Part shown: one piece after another, positions 17,801-32,800 of the stretch
How the letters are laid out: each line of letters begins with the position of its first letter
How positions within the stretch are numbered: the first letter of the stretch is position 1
The notes under the pieces: generated by a model
What the model was told of the DNA's origin: nothing
The model's database searches: none
What the model saw: only the letters and a program-made list of their open reading frames with translations
Program-made: the position numbers and the translations under genes
Assembly: GCA_049604415.1 (NCBI GenBank)
Contig: JBMYTN010000007.1
Location: 81,855 to 145,854 of the forward strand
DNA: 64,000 bases
Origin: JBMYTN01 sp049604415
GTDB lineage: Bacteria > Pseudomonadota > Alphaproteobacteria > Rhodospirillales > Rhodospirillaceae
Reading direction: 5' to 3'

Positions 17801-20800
17801 CGAAGCTCCAGGCGCTGCCAGCCCCTTCCAAAGCCAAGGTGGCGTCATTGGTGACATAGGACGCGCCGCCAGACGTCAGGGTGCCGTTGATCTCTAAGGA
17901 GACGCCATCGTCGACCCAGATGCCGCCCAGGTCCTGGCCAGCCCCTGCGGAGACGGTGCCATCGGCAGTGGCGAATAGGAAGTCACCCTCGCTCAGAGCA
18001 TTTGGATCATTGGTGATCGGGGCGACCACCACGGTGCGGGTGGCGGCGGTTTCCAGGCCGACCAGGGTGGAATCATCCAGGTCGATCGTGATTTCCCGCT
18101 CTCCGGAAACCGAAGCGGTACCGGTTTCTTCGAAGCTGACCGCCCGGAGCAGGGCCTGCAGGCCATCCAGGGTCGCATCCGAGGTCGCGGTGAAGGTCAG
18201 TTGGGCGCTGGGGCCGGTGGCATTGGTGGTGTCAATGGTGGCAATGGTGCTGCCCGCATAGATCACCGAATTGCCCGAGACCGAGATCAGGCCGACATTT
18301 TCGATCGACAGGGTGTCGTCATCATCGCCGCCGGATTGGATCGAGATCGTGCCCGAGAAGTTCTCATAGGCGGTCCGGCTGGTGGTGTCGGTGTTGTCAT
18401 CGGTCAGGACCAGATTGGCATCAATCTGGGTCGCGGATTCCGAGGTAAAGTCATAGAGCGCCGGGCCAGCCCCCAAGGCCAGACTCGGGGCGTCATCCAC
18501 CGCTGTGACCAGGAAAGCATTGCTGCTGGTGGCGGTCTTGACCGGACCACCATTGCCGTCATCGGCGACGGTGATGTCCAGGCTATCTTGGCCGGTAAAG
18601 CCGCTGGTCGGCCGGTAGCTCAGATTATCATCCAACACCGCATTGATGGCGGTCATGCTGCCGGAAACAATGATCGTGTCGGTGCCATTGCCGGTGACCG
18701 AGACATTGGTTTGGTCGGTCAGGCTCAGGGTGCCCTGGTCAACGCTCAAGGTGGCGGTATAGGTGCCGCTGCCATCATTGCTGTCGCTGATCGCTAGGCC
18801 GGAGAAGGTCAGGCTGCTGTCTTCGCCAACCGATTGGGTGACGGTGGCGGCCCCGGTGCCAATGCCAAAGCCGCCGCTGGGGGCCGCTGTGGTGGTCACC
18901 ACCAGGCCGGTTTGGCTTTCATCGATCAGGCTGGCCGTGGTGGCTCCGGTATTGGCGGTGCCATCCATGGAGAAATAGGTCACCAGCGAACTGTCGGAGG
19001 GATCGACCGCATCGGACTTGTTGTCGCTGATTTCTTGAGCGGTGCGGACATCATTCCAGACCCGGAACTCGTCGATATCGCCCTGCAGGCTCTTGGAGCT
19101 TTCCGTGTCACCAATGGTGACTTCATAGCTGTTCCAGAAGATGTCGACCGAGGCGTTGGACCCGCCATTGATGGCGATGGATTGCGCTGTATCGTTCAGG
19201 GTGGTGGTCAGATTGCCGTCGCGGTCGACGGACACAGCCACATGATACCACTGACCGGCTTGCAGCACGTCGCTATGCAGCGTGGTGGCACCGAAAATGG
19301 TGGTTTCCAGGGCCGCAGAGATCAAGCTGCCGGTCAGCTGGCCGGTATTGCCATCAACCCAGACCTCCAGCCCGGCCCCATGGGCGTTGGAGCCAACCTG
19401 GAAGACGCCATAGCTGTTCGCCGCACTGACGGCGCCCAGTTTGAACCAGGTTTCAACGGTGAAGTCACCGGCCCCCGCGATCACAGACTCCCCGGTGCCG
19501 CCATAGAGCTGGTCGCCCTCGGCAGGAATGGACAGGAAGCTGCCGGTGGCGTCGCTTAAGGTTGGCGCGACATTGTTGTCTACCATCTCCGAAACCGAGA
19601 TGCCCTGTTCCACCTGAACCGTGATCGATCCTTGAGTGTAGACGTCATAGGTCAGGGTTTCGGTGCTGTAGGAGACCTCTTCGCTGATTTCATCATAGCT
19701 CTCAACGGAGCGTTCAATGGCTGTGGTGCCAGAGAGCGTCCAGCCATAATCGCCGGTGATGCCGGTGCCGGAGGTCTCGGAATTATACTCATCGATCCGG
19801 ATGGTGACACCGGTGCCGGAATTGTAGAAGGCGTTGGCTAGGCCGGCACCATTGCCGATGTCGACGGTGATATCATCATCGAGCTGCAGGACTTCCAGGC
19901 CACTGCTGTTGGCGTCGGCCCAATTGGTGCCTGAGACATCAAGGGTACCAGCATAGAACAGGGCCAGGGTGTCGGTGCCAGCGCCGCCGGAGAACAGGTC
20001 GGTGCCTTCGGTGTAGAAGAACAGGTCGTCGCCGTCGCCGCCATAGAAGGAGTCCGTGGTGGCGGTGCCGCCCCAGAACTGGTCATCGCCGGTGCCACCA
20101 ATCACCACTTCGAAGCCATAGACCTCATCGAAGCCGGTTTCATCGCTTATGGCGATTTCATAGCCGCTCTCCAGGTCGATGGTGACGCCCTGGGTGGTGC
20201 TGGCAAAGGAGATGGTGTCGGTGCCGCTGCCGCCATAATAGATGTCATCGCCGGTGCCGGTGCCCGCGATGACAAAGTCATTGCCCGCGCCCGCATCGAC
20301 ATAATCATCGCCCGCATTGGCGGTGATGACATTGTCGCTGCTATCGCCAATCAGGGAGTCATTGCCCGACCCACCAATGACATTTTCGAAGCCCGATAGG
20401 GCATCGGTGCCCGTCGCCGCGCTGATGGCGGTGCCGGTGGCAAGATTGACGGTGACCGCATTGGTCTGGGTGGCATAGCTGATGGTGTCGGTGCCTTGGC
20501 CACCGGCAATGATGTCATTGCCCGCACTGCCCTCGACGGTGTCATCGCCATCATTGCCATTGATGGTGTCAGCCCAGCTGTTGCCGGTGATGGTGTCGCC
20601 GCCCGCGCTGCCTTCCACAGTGGTGGTGATGCCATCTAAGGTGATGCCGTCCTGGATCGCCAGGGTCACACCGTTCAGAACAAAGCTGGCAAAGGTGGTG
20701 CCTTCGCGGGTGATGTCGCCTTGATACAGCCAGTCAGCCCCAGAGACAGTGTCATCGGCACTGCCGGAAATATAGATCACCGAATTGGTGTCAAAGGCGC

Positions 20801-23800
20801 TGGTCCAGTCGGAGCTATTGCCGATGGTCAGGGTGTTGCTGCCCGAGCCCAGCGAGATTTCTTCCAGGCCGCTGGAGCTGCCGGAGTCCCAGCTGCCGGT
20901 CAGGTCAACGGACAGGCTGCCTTGGATCACCAAGCTGTCGGTGCCGCTGCCGCCGACAAAGCTGTCCTGGCCGGTGGTGAAGACCAAGCTGTCATCGCCC
21001 GCGCCGCCATCCAGCACATTGGCAAAGCCGTCGCCGGTCAGGGTGTCAGCCCCGGAGCCACCGGTGATGTTTTCAAAGCCTGCCAACGCATCGGTGCCGA
21101 TGGCGGACCCGGTTGCCGTATTGCTGCTCAGGGAAACCGAGACGCCGCTGCTGTCGGAGGCATAGGACACCGTATCGGTGCCATTGCCGCCCATCAGCAG
21201 GTCATCGCCGCCCAGGCCTTCAATGGTGTTGTCGCCATCGCCGCCGACCAGGGTATCGTCGCCGGACCCACCAATGATGTTTTCAAAGCCCGACAGGGTA
21301 TCGGTGCCGGTGTTGGTGCCGGTGGCAGTATTGGCCGCCAGGGAGACCGTGACGCCCGCGCTGTCGGAGGCATAAGAGACCGTATCGGTGCCATCGCCGC
21401 CGGTCAGGGCATCATCGCCCGCGCCGCCGACAATGACATTGTCGCCGCTATCCCCGGTCAAGGTATCGGCCCCGGAGCCACCGGTGATGTTTTCGAAACC
21501 GGACAGGGCATCCGTGCCGGAATTGGTGCCGGTGGCCGTGTTGGTCGCCAGGGAGACCGTGACCCCGGTGCTGTCGGAGGCAAAGGAGACGGTGTCGGTG
21601 CCATCGCCGCCCGCCAGCACATCATCGCCGCCCGCGCCGTCAATGACATCATCGCCATCGCCGCCGGTCAGGCTGTTGGCGGCACTGTCGCCGGTCAGGC
21701 TGTCATTGCCCGACCCGCTGATCAGATTTTCCACATTGCTGAGGGTATCGGTGCCGATGCCGGTTCCGCTCGCCTGACCATTGGCCAGATCGGCCGTGAT
21801 CCCGGCGGTGTCATCGGCATAGGAGACCGTATCGACCCCATCGCCCCCATCCAGGGCATTGTTGGTGCTGTCGCCGATCAGGGTGTCATTGCCAGAGCCG
21901 CCGGTGATGTTTTCAAAGCCCGACAGGGTATCGGTGCCGGAATTGGTCCCGGTGGCGGTGTTGGTCAGCAGAGAGACGGTGACCCCGGCGCTATCGGAGG
22001 CGAAGGAGACCGTATCGGTGCCGCTGCCGCCGACAAGCTCATCATCGCCGCCGCCGCCATCAATGACGTCATTGCCGCTCTTGCCCCAAAGGCTGTTGTC
22101 GGCCCCATCGCCGGTGATCGTGTCATTGCCCTGACCACCGAAGACATCTTCGATGTTAGAGAGCGTATCCGTTCCGGTGTTGCTGCCAACGGCCTGGCCG
22201 GTGGTCAGGTTGATGCTGACCCCGCCATTGTCGTCGTAATAGGACACCAGATCGGTGCCATCGCCGCCATCGAGCACATTTTTGGCGCTATCCCCGGTCA
22301 GGGTGTCATTGCCCGCGCCACCGGTGATGTTCTCAAAGCCCGACAGGGTATCGGTGCCGCTATTGGTTCCGGTTGCGGAGCCGGTCAGTAGGTTGACCGT
22401 GACCCCGGCGCTGTCAGAGGCAAAGGAGACAGTGTCGGTGCCTTCGCCGCCCGCCAGCACATCATCGCCGCCTTGACCTTCGATACTGTCATTGCCCGCG
22501 CCGCCGGCCAGGCTGTTGGCCGCGCTGTCGCCGGTGATGGTGTCATTGCCAGACCCACCGATGACGTTTTCGATACTCGACAGCGTATCGGTTCCGGTGT
22601 TGCTGCCCATGGCAACACCATCGCCCAGAGAGACCGTAATCCCGCCGCTGTCTGCGTCATAGGAAACGGTGTCCGTACCGTCGCCACCATCCAGGACGTT
22701 GTCGGCACTATCCCCGGTCAGGGTGTCATCGCCGGAGCCACCGGTGATGTTTTCAAAGCCGGACAGGGTGTCGGTGCCGGTGCCAGCGCCGACCGCTTGG
22801 CCGGTCAGCAGATTGACCGTGACACCGCTGCTGTCGGAGGCATAGGAGACGGTGTCGGTGCCGAAATCGCCCGCCAGGGTGTCATCGCCGCCCAGGCCTT
22901 CGATGACATCATCGCCGATATCACCGCTGATGCTGTTGGCTGTGTTGTCGCCGGTCAGGGTGTCATTGCCCGATCCACCGGCGAGGTTCTCGAAATTGGT
23001 CAGCGTGTCGGTGCCAATATTGGCCCCGGTGGCTTGGCCGGTGGTCAGATTGGCGGTGACCCCGGCGCTGTCGGTGCCGAAGGATGCGGTGTCGCTGCCA
23101 GCGCCACCATCCAGGATATTGTCGGCACTGTCGCCGGTGATGGTGTCGTCACCCGACCCACCCTGGACATTCTCAAAGCCGGACAGGGTATCGGTGCCGC
23201 TGGCGCTGCCAACCGCGCTGCCCAGCAGCAGATTGACACTGACGCCGGTGCTGTCGGAGGCAAAAGAAACCGTATCGGTGCCGCCATCGCCGGACAGCAC
23301 ATCATCACCGCCCGCACCGTCGATGATGTCATCGCCCCCATTGCCGGTCAGGGTGTTGGCTGCGCTGTCACCGGTGATGGTGTCATTGCCCGAGCCACCG
23401 ATGACGTTTTCGATGTTCGAGAGCGTATCGGTGCCGGTGTTGCTGCCCATGGCAACACCATCGCCCAGGGAGACGGTGATCCCAGCGGTGTCTGCGTCAT
23501 AGGAAACGGTGTCGGTGCCGTCGCCACCATCTAAGACATTGTCAGCGCTATCGCCGATCAGGGTGTCATTGCCCGAGCCACCGGTGATGTTCTCAAAGCC
23601 GGACAGGGTGTCGGTGCCGCTATTGGTGCCTTCGGCGGTGTTGTTGATCAGGTCAACGGTGACCCCGGCGCTGTCGGAGGCGAAGGAGACCGTATCGGTA
23701 CCAAAGTCGCCCGCCAGGGTGTCATCCCCGGCCCCGCCTTCGATAATGTCATTGCCGATGTCGCCGGAGATGATGTTATCGGCACTGTCCCCGGTCAGGG

Positions 23801-26800
23801 TGTCATTGCCCGATCCACCGGTCAGGTTCTCAAAATTCGACAGGGTGTCGGTGCCAATATTGGCCCCAATCGCCTGTCCGGTTGCCAGGCTGGCATTGAC
23901 GCCAGCGCTGTCGGTGCCGAAGGAGGCGGTGTCGCTGCCCGCGCCGCCATCGAGCACATTGTTGCCGCTATCGCCGGTAATGGTGTCTTTGCCGGAGCCA
24001 CCGGTGACATTCTCAAAGCCCGACAGGCTGTCGGTGCCGGTCTCTGCGCCGACCGCTTGGCCGGTGAGCAGATTGACCGTGACCCCGGTGCTGTCGGAGG
24101 CAAAGGAGACCGTATCGGTGCCTTCGCCGCCCGCCAGCACATCATCGCCGCCCAAGCCTTCCAGCACATCATTGCCATTGCCGCCGGTCAGGCTGTTGGC
24201 CCCGCTATCGCCGGTCAGAGTGTCATTGCCCGAGCCGCCGACCAGGTTCTCGATGTTCGAGAGGGTGTCGGTGCCGGTGTTGCTGCCAATGGCCTGGCCG
24301 CTGGTCAGGCTGGCTACCACACCGGCGCTGTCTGCGGCGAAGGAGACCGTATCGGTGCCGTCGCCGCCATTCAGGATATTGTCGGCGCTGTCACCAATCA
24401 GGGTGTCATCGCCCGTACCGGCGGTGATGTTTTCAAAGCCGGACAGGCTGTCGGTGCCGGTTGCTGCACCAATAGCTTCGCCGGTCAGCAGATTGACGGT
24501 GACGCCGCTGCTGTCGGAGGCATAGGAGACGGTATCGGTGCCGCCATCGCCCGCCAGGGTGTCATTGCCGCCCAGGCCCTCGATGACATCATCGCCACCA
24601 CCGCCCGCGATGACATTGTCCTCACCATCGCCGGTCAGGGTGTCATTGCCCGAGCCACCGGTCAGATTTTCGATGTTGGACAGGGTATCGGTGCCGGTGC
24701 CGCTGCCCACCGCCTGACCAGTGGTCAGGGAGGCGGTGACCCCAGCGTTGTCATCGGCGAAGGACACGGTGTCGGTGCCATCGCCGCCATCCAAGACATT
24801 GTCGGCGCTGTCGCCAATCAGGGTGTCATCGCCGGAGCCGCCAATGACATTCTCAAAGCCGGACAGGGTGTCGGTGCCGGTGCCTGCGCCCACCGCTTGG
24901 CCGGTGATCAGGGAGACGGTGACGCCGGTGCTGTCATCAGCATAGGACACGGTGTCGGTGCCGTCACCGCCCGCGAGCACATTGTCGCCGCTATCGCCGA
25001 TCAGGGTGTCATCGCCGGAGCCGCCGGTGATGTTTTCGATATTCGAGAGGGTATCGGTGCCGGTGTTGCTGCCCACCGCCTGGCCGGTGATCAGGCTGGC
25101 GGTGATGCCCGCGCTGTCGGCGGCATAGGACACGGTATCGGTGCCCGCACCCCCATCCAGGACGTTGTCATTGCCATCGCCGATCAGGGTGTCATCGCCG
25201 GAACCGCCGGTGATGTTTTCAAAACCGGACAGGGTGTCGGTGCCGGTATTGCTGCCCTCGGCAATATTGTTGATCAGGTCAACGGTGACCCCAGCGCTGT
25301 CAGAAGCGAAGGAGACCGTGTCGGTGCCGCCATCGCCGGACAGCACGTCATCACCGCCCAGGCCTTCGATGATGTCATCGCCCCCATTACCGGTCAGGGT
25401 GTTGTCGGCGCTGTCGCCGGTGAGGGTATCAGCTCCGGACCCGCCAATGATGTTTTCCAGATTGGACAGGGTATCGGTGCCGGTATTGGCCCCGATGGCC
25501 TGGCCATCGGTCAGGCTGGCGGTGATGCCTGCGCTGTCAGCGGCAAAAGAAACGGTATCGATGCCGTCGCCGCCATCAAGCACATTGTCGCCGCTGTCGC
25601 CGATCAGGGTATCGGCCCCGGTCCCACCGGTGATGTTCTCAAAGCCGGACAGGGTGTCGGTGCCGGTGGCTGCGCCCACCGCCTGACCGGTGATCAGGGA
25701 CACGGTGACCCCGGTGCCGTCATTGGCAAACGAAACCGTGTCCGTGCCTTCGCCGCCGGACAGGGTGTCATCGCCGCCCAGGCCCTCAATAACGTCATTG
25801 CCATTGTTGCCGGTGACAACATTGTCACCGCTGTCGCCGATCAGGGTATCGGCCCCGGAGCCCCCAGTGATGTTTTCAAATCCGGAGATCGCATCGGTGC
25901 CGCTACTGGCCCCAACCGCTTGGCCGGTGAGCAGATTGACGGTGACGCCAGCACTATCGGAGGCGAAGGAGACCGTGTCGGTGCCTTGACCGCCGGAGAG
26001 CACATCATGACCCTCCAGGCCTTCAATAATGTCATCACCATTGTTGCCGGTGATGATATTGGCCCCGCTGTCGCCGGTCAGGGTGTCATTGCCGGACCCA
26101 CCGACCAGGTTCTCGATGTTCGAGAGGGTATCGGTGCCGGTATTGGCCCCAACCGATTGACCGGCCAACAGGCTGGCGGTGATCCCGGTGCTGTCATCGG
26201 CATAGGACACGGTGTCGGTGCCATCGCCGCCATCCAAGACATTGTCGCCGCCGTCGCCGATCAGGGTGTCATTGCCCGACCCACCAAGGACGTCTTCAAT
26301 ATTCGAGAGGGTATCGGTGCCGGTGTTGGTGCCGATTGCCTGACCGGTCAACAGATTGACGGACACACCTGCGCTGTCATCAGCATAGGACACCACATCC
26401 GTGCCCGCGCCGCCATCCAGGACGTTGTCGGCGCTGTCGCCAATCAGAGTGTCGTCGCCGGAGCCGCCGGTGATGTTCTCAAAACCCGACAGAGTGTCGG
26501 TGCCGGTGCCAGAGCCGATGGCGGTGTTGGTCAACAGATTGACGGTGACGCCAGAGCTGTCGGAAGCAAAGGAGACCGTGTCGGTGCCACCATCGCCGGA
26601 CAGCACATCATTGCCGCCCAGGCCTTCAATGATGTCATCACCGGAATTGCCGGTCAGGGTGTTGGCGGCACTATCCCCGGTCAGGGTGTCGTTGCCCGAG
26701 CCACCGATGATGTTTTCCAGATTGGACAGGGTGTCGGTGCCGGTATTGGCCCCGATTGATTGGCCCGTCAACAGGCTGGCGGTGATGCCCGCACTGTCAT

Positions 26801-29800
26801 CGGCATAGGACACGGTGTCGATACCCGCGCCACCATCCAAGATGTTGTCGGCGCTGTCGCCAATCAGGGTGTCGGCCCCGGAGCCCCCAGTGATGTTTTC
26901 AAAGCCGGAGATCGTGTCGGTGCCACTGCTGGCCCCAACCGCTTGGCCGGTGAGCAGATTGACGGTGACGCCTGCGCTGTCGGAGGCGAAGGAGACCGTA
27001 TCGGTGCCTTGACCTCCGGAGAGCACATCATCGCCCTCCAGGCCCTCAATAATGTCATCGCCATTATTGCCGGTGATGGTGTTGTCGCCGCTGTCGCCGG
27101 TCAGGGTATCATTGCCCGAGCCGCCAATCAGGTTCTCGATATTCGAGAGGGTGTCGGTGCCGGTGTTGGTTCCGATCGATTGCCCGGCCAGCAGGCTGGC
27201 GGTGATGCCTGCGCCATCGGCCGCGTAGCTGACGGTGTCGATGCCATCGCCACCATCGAGGATATTGTCACCGCTATCGCCGATCAGGATGTCAGCCCCG
27301 GAGCCACCGGTGATGTTTTCAAAGCCGGACAGGGTGTCGGTGCCCGACGCGGCGCCAATGGCGGTTTGGGTCAGGAAGGAAACCGTGACCCCGGTGCCGT
27401 CATTGGCAAAGGTAACGGTGTCGGTGCCGCCATCGCCCGACAGCACATCATTGCCTTCAAAGCCTTCAATGATGTCATCGCCGGAATTGCCGGTGATGGT
27501 GTTGGCCGCGCTGTCGCCGCTCAGGGTATCGGCCCCGGAGCCACCGGTGATGTTCTCAAAGCCGGAAAGCGTGTCGGTGCCGGTCGCCGATCCCACAGCG
27601 GTTTGGGTCTGGAAGGAGACCGTGACGCCGGAGCTGTCGGAAGCAAAGGAGACCGTGTCGGTGCCGCCATCGCCGGACAGCACGTCATTGCCGCCCAGGC
27701 CCTCGATGATGTCATCACCGGAATTGCCGGTCAGGGTGTTGGCGGCACTATCCCCGGTCAGGGTGTCATTGCCCGACCCACCAATGATGTTTTCCAGGTT
27801 CGACAGGGTGTCGGTGCCGGTATTGGCCCCGACCGACTGGCCCGTCAACAGGCTGGCGGTGATGCCCGCACTGTCATCGGCATAGGAGACGGTGTCGATG
27901 CCATCGCCGCCATCCAGGACGTTGTCGGCGCTGTCGCCAATCAGGGTGTCGGCCCCGGAGCCGCCGGTGATGTTTTCAAAGCCGGAGATCGTGTCGGTGC
28001 CACTGCTGGCGCCAACGGCTTGGCCGGTCAGCAGATTGACGGTGACGCCTGTGCTGTCCGAGGCGAAGGAGACCGTATCGGTGCCACCATCGCCAGACAG
28101 GACATCGTTGCCCTCCAGGCCCTCAATGATGTCATCACCATTATTACCGGTGATGGTGTTGGCCCCGCTGTCGCCGGTCAGGGTGTCATTGCCCGACCCA
28201 CCGATCAGGTTCTCGATATTCGAGAGGGTATCGGTGCCGGTGTTGGTTCCGATCGATTGCCCGGCCAGCAGGCTGGCGGTGATCCCTGCTCCATCGGCGG
28301 CATAGCTGACGGTGTCGATGCCATCGCCGCCGTCCAGAATATTGTCGCCGCTATCGCCGATCAGGGTGTCAGCCCCGGAGCCGCCCAGAATGTTCTCAAA
28401 GCCCGACAGGGTATCGGTGCCCGACGCGGCCCCCACGGCGGTCTGGGTCAGGAAGGAGATCGTGACCCCGGTGCCATCATTGGCAAAGGAAACGGTGTCG
28501 GTGCCACCATCGCCGGAGAGCACATCATTGCCCTCCAGGCCTTCAATGATGTCATCCCCGTTGTTGCCGGTCAGGGTATTGTCACCGCTGTCACCGGTCA
28601 GGGTGTCATTGCCCGACCCACCAATGATGTTTTCCAGATTGGCGAGCGTATCGGTGCCGGTGTTCGCGCCAACGGACTGGCCCGCCACCAGGGAGGCCGT
28701 GATGCCGGCACTGTCGGCGACATAAGAGACGGTGTCGATGCCATCGCCGCCATCCAGAATATTGTCGCCGCTATCGCCGATCAGGGTATCAGCTCCGGTC
28801 CCACCAGTAATGTTTTCAAAACCGGACAGGGTGTCATTGCCGCTGGCTGCGCCCACAGCGGTTTGGGTCAGGAAGGAGACCGTCACCCCGGTGCCGTCAT
28901 TGGCAAAGGAGACCGTATCGGTGCCTTGACCGCCGGAGAGCACATCATCGCCTTCCAGGCCTTCAATGATGTCATCACCGGAATTGCCGGTCAGGGTGTT
29001 ATCGCCGCTATCCCCGGTCAGGGTGTCATTGCCCGAGCCACCGATGATGTTCTCGAGATTGGAGAGCGTGTCGGTGCCGGTGTTTGATCCAATGGACAAG
29101 GAGCCCACCAGGGAGGCGGTGATGCCCCCGCTGTCGGCGACATAGCTGACGGTGTCGACGCCAGCGCCACCATCGAGAATGTTATCGCCGCTATCGCCGA
29201 TCAGGGTGTCTTGGCCCGAGCCACCGGTGATGTTCTCAAAGCCCGACAGGGTATCGGTGCCGGTCGAGGATCCCTCAGCGGTTTGGGTCAGGAAGGAAAC
29301 GGTGACGCCGGAGCTGTCGGAGGCGAAGGAAACCGTATCGGTGCCGCCATCGCCGGAGAGGACGTCATTGCCCTCCAGGCCTTCGATGATGTCATCGCCA
29401 TTATTGCCGGTCAGGGTGTTGGCGCCGCTATCGCCGGTCAGGGTGTCATTGCCCGACCCGCCAATGATGTTTTCCAGATTGGACAGCGTGTCCGTGCCGG
29501 TATTGGCCCCGACCGATTGACCCGCCAGCAGGCTTGCGGTGATGCCAGCGCTGTCGGCTGTGTAGGAGACGGTATCGATGCCAGCGCCGCCATCCAGGAT
29601 GTTGTCGCCGCTATCGCCAATCAGGGTGTCTTGGCCCGAGCCACCGGTGATGTTTTCAAAACCGGACAGGGTGTCGGTGCCGGTCGAGGCCCCTTCCGCA
29701 GTTTGGGTCAGGAAGGAGACGGTGACGCCGGAACTGTCCGAGGCAAAGGAAACGGTGTCGGTGCCGCCATCGCCGGAGAGGACATCATTGCCCTCCAGGC

Positions 29801-32800
29801 CTTCAATGATGTCATCCCCATTATTGCCGGTCAGGGTGTTGGCCCCGCTGTCGCCGGTCAGGGTGTCATTGCCCGAGCCACCAATGATGTTTTCCAGATT
29901 GGACAGGGTATCGGTGCCGGTGTTCGCCCCGACCGATTGGCCCGCCAGCAGGCTTGCGGTGATGCCCGCGCTGTCGGCGACATAGGAGACGGTATCGATG
30001 CCATCACCGCCATCCAGAATATTGTCGCCGCTATCGCCAATCAGGGTGTCCTGGCCGGAGCCACCGGTGATGTTCTCAAAGCCCGACAGGGTGTCGGTGC
30101 CACTTGCTGCGCCGACTGCAGTTTGGGTCAGGAAGGAAACCGTGACGCCGGAGCCATCATTGGCGAAGGTGACCGTGTCGGTACCGCCATCGCCGGAGAG
30201 CACATCATCGCCCTCCAGACCTTCGATAATGTCATCGCCATTATTGCCGGTCAGGGTGTTGTCACCACTGTCGCCGGTTAGGGTGTCCGCGCCGGAGCCG
30301 CCAATTATGTTTTCCAGATTGGACAGCGTGTCCGTGCCGGTGTTCGAGCCGATGGACAGGGAACCCGCCAGGGAGGCGGTGATGCCTGCGCTGTCGGCGA
30401 CATAACTGACGGTGTCGATGCCGTCATTGCCATCCAGGACGTTATTGCCGCTGTCGCCAATCAGGGTGTCATTGCCGGTACCGCCGAGAATGTTCTCAAA
30501 GCCCGACAGGGTGTCAGTGCCGCTTGCTGCGCCGACGGCGGTCTGGGTCAGGAAGGAAATCGTGACCCCGGTGCCGTCATTGGCGAAGGACACGGTGTCG
30601 GTGCCACCATCGCCGGAGAGCACATCATTGCCCTCCAGACCTTCGATAATGTCATCGCCATCATTGCCGGTCAGGGTGTTGGCCCCGCTGTCGCCGGTCA
30701 GGGTGTCATTGCCCGAGCCACCAATAATGTTCTCGAGATTAGAGAGCGTATCAGTGCCGGTGTTCGAGCCGATGGACAGGGATCCAACCAGGGAGGCCGT
30801 AATGCCCGCGCTGTCGGCCACATAGCTGACGGTGTCGGTGCCGCCATTGCCATCCAGGATATTGTTGCCGCTATCGCCGATCAGGGTGTCGTTGCCTGAG
30901 CCGCCCAGGATGTTCTCAAAACCAGACAGGGTATCAGTGCCGGTCGAAGCGCCCTCGGCGGTTTGGGTCAAGAAGGAAACAGTGACGCCGGAGCTGTCCG
31001 AGGCAAAGGAGACGGTGTCGGTGCCACCATCGCCAGACAGGACATCGCCGCCCTCCAGGCCTTCGATGATGTCATCACCATCATTGCCGGTCAGGGTATT
31101 CGCACCACTATCGCCGGTCAGAGTGTCATTGCCCGACCCACCAATGATGTTTTCCAGATTGGACAGCGTGTCGGTGCCGGTGTTCGCGCCAACGGACTGG
31201 CCCGCCAGCAGGCTGGCAGTAACGCCCGCGCTGTCGGCGGCATAGGAGACAGTGTCCACACCGTCATTGCCGTCCAAGATGTTGTTGCCGCTGTCGCCGA
31301 TCAGGGTGTCTTGGCCGGTGCCACCGAGAATATTCTCAAAGCCCGACAGGGTGTCGGTGCCGCTGGCCGCGCCGACAGCGGTCTGGGTCAGGAAGGAGAT
31401 CGTAACCCCGGTGCCGTCATTGGCGAAGGAGACGGTATCGGTGCCGCCATCGCCGGAGAGCACATCATTGCCTTCCAGCCCTTCAATGATGTCATCACCG
31501 TCATTGCCGGTCAGGGTGTTGGCCCCGCTGTCGCCGGTCAGGGTATCCGCGCCAGAGCCGCCAAGGATGTTCTCCATATTGGCGAGCGTATCGGTGCCGG
31601 TGTTTGACCCGATGGACAGGGAACCCACCAAAGAGGCGGTGATCCCGGCGCTGTCGGCGACATAGCTGACGGTGTCGATACCGTCATTGCCGTCCAGGAT
31701 GTTGTTGCCGCTGTCCCCAATCAGGGTGTCTTGGCCGGTGCCGCCAAGAATATTCTCAAAGCCCGACAGGGTGTCGGTGCCGCTGGCCGCGCCGACGGCG
31801 GTCTGGGTCAGGAAGGAAATCGTGACCCCGGTGCCGTCATTGGCGAAGGAGACGGTGTCGGTGCCGCCATCGCCGGAGAGCACATCATTGCCCTCCAGGC
31901 CTTCAATGATGTCATCACCGTCATTGCCGGTCAGGGTGTTGGCCCCGCTGTCGCCGGTCAGGGTGTCATTGCCGGAGCCACCAATGATGTTCTCGAGATT
32001 GGACAGCGTATCAGTGCCGGTGTTCGACCCGATGGACAAGGACCCAACCAAGGAGGCGGTGATCCCGGCGCTGTCAGCCACATAGCTGACGGTGTCCACA
32101 CCGTCATTGCCATCCAGGATGTTGTTGCCGCTGTCCCCAATCAGGGTGTCTTGGCCGGTGCCGCCGGTGATGTTCTCAAAGCCCGAGAGGGTGTCGGTGC
32201 CGGTGGCTACACCTTCGGCGGTCTGGGTCAGGAAGGACACCGTGACCCCGGAGCCATCATTGGCGAAGGTGACAGTGTCGGTGCCGCCATCGCCGGACAG
32301 CACATCGTCGCCTTCCAAGCCCTCAATGATGTCATCGCCATCATTGCCGGTCAGGGTGTTGGCCCCACTGTCGCCGGTCAGGGTGTCATTGCCCGAGCCG
32401 CCAATGATGTTTTCCAGATTGGACAGCGTGTCGGTGCCGGTGTTCGACCCGATGGACAAGGACCCCACCAGGGAGGCGGTGATGCCACCGCTGTCGGCCA
32501 CATAGGACACGGTGTCGATGCCATCGCCACCATCCAGGATATTGTCGCCACTGTCGCCGATCAGGGTGTCGTCGCCGGACCCGCCGGTGATGTTTTCAAA
32601 GCCGGACAGGGTATCGGTGCCGGTGTCCACACCCTCGGCGGACTGGGTCAGGAAGGACACTGTGACCCCGGAGCTGTCCGAGGCAAAGGTGACGGTGTCG
32701 GTGCCGCCATCGCCGGACAGCACATCATCGCCTTCCAGGCCTTCAATGATGTCATCGCCATCATTGCCGGTCAGGGTGTTGGCTCCGCTGTCGCCGGTCA

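Noticed and set aside
20721..29087. Very long rightward open frames (up to 900 codons) antisense to the repeat array
   Set aside because: They mirror the codon pattern of the repeated RTX gene on the other strand; their composition is monotonous, they lack ribosome sites, and the minus-strand frame is continuous over 21.8 kb with recognisable domains.
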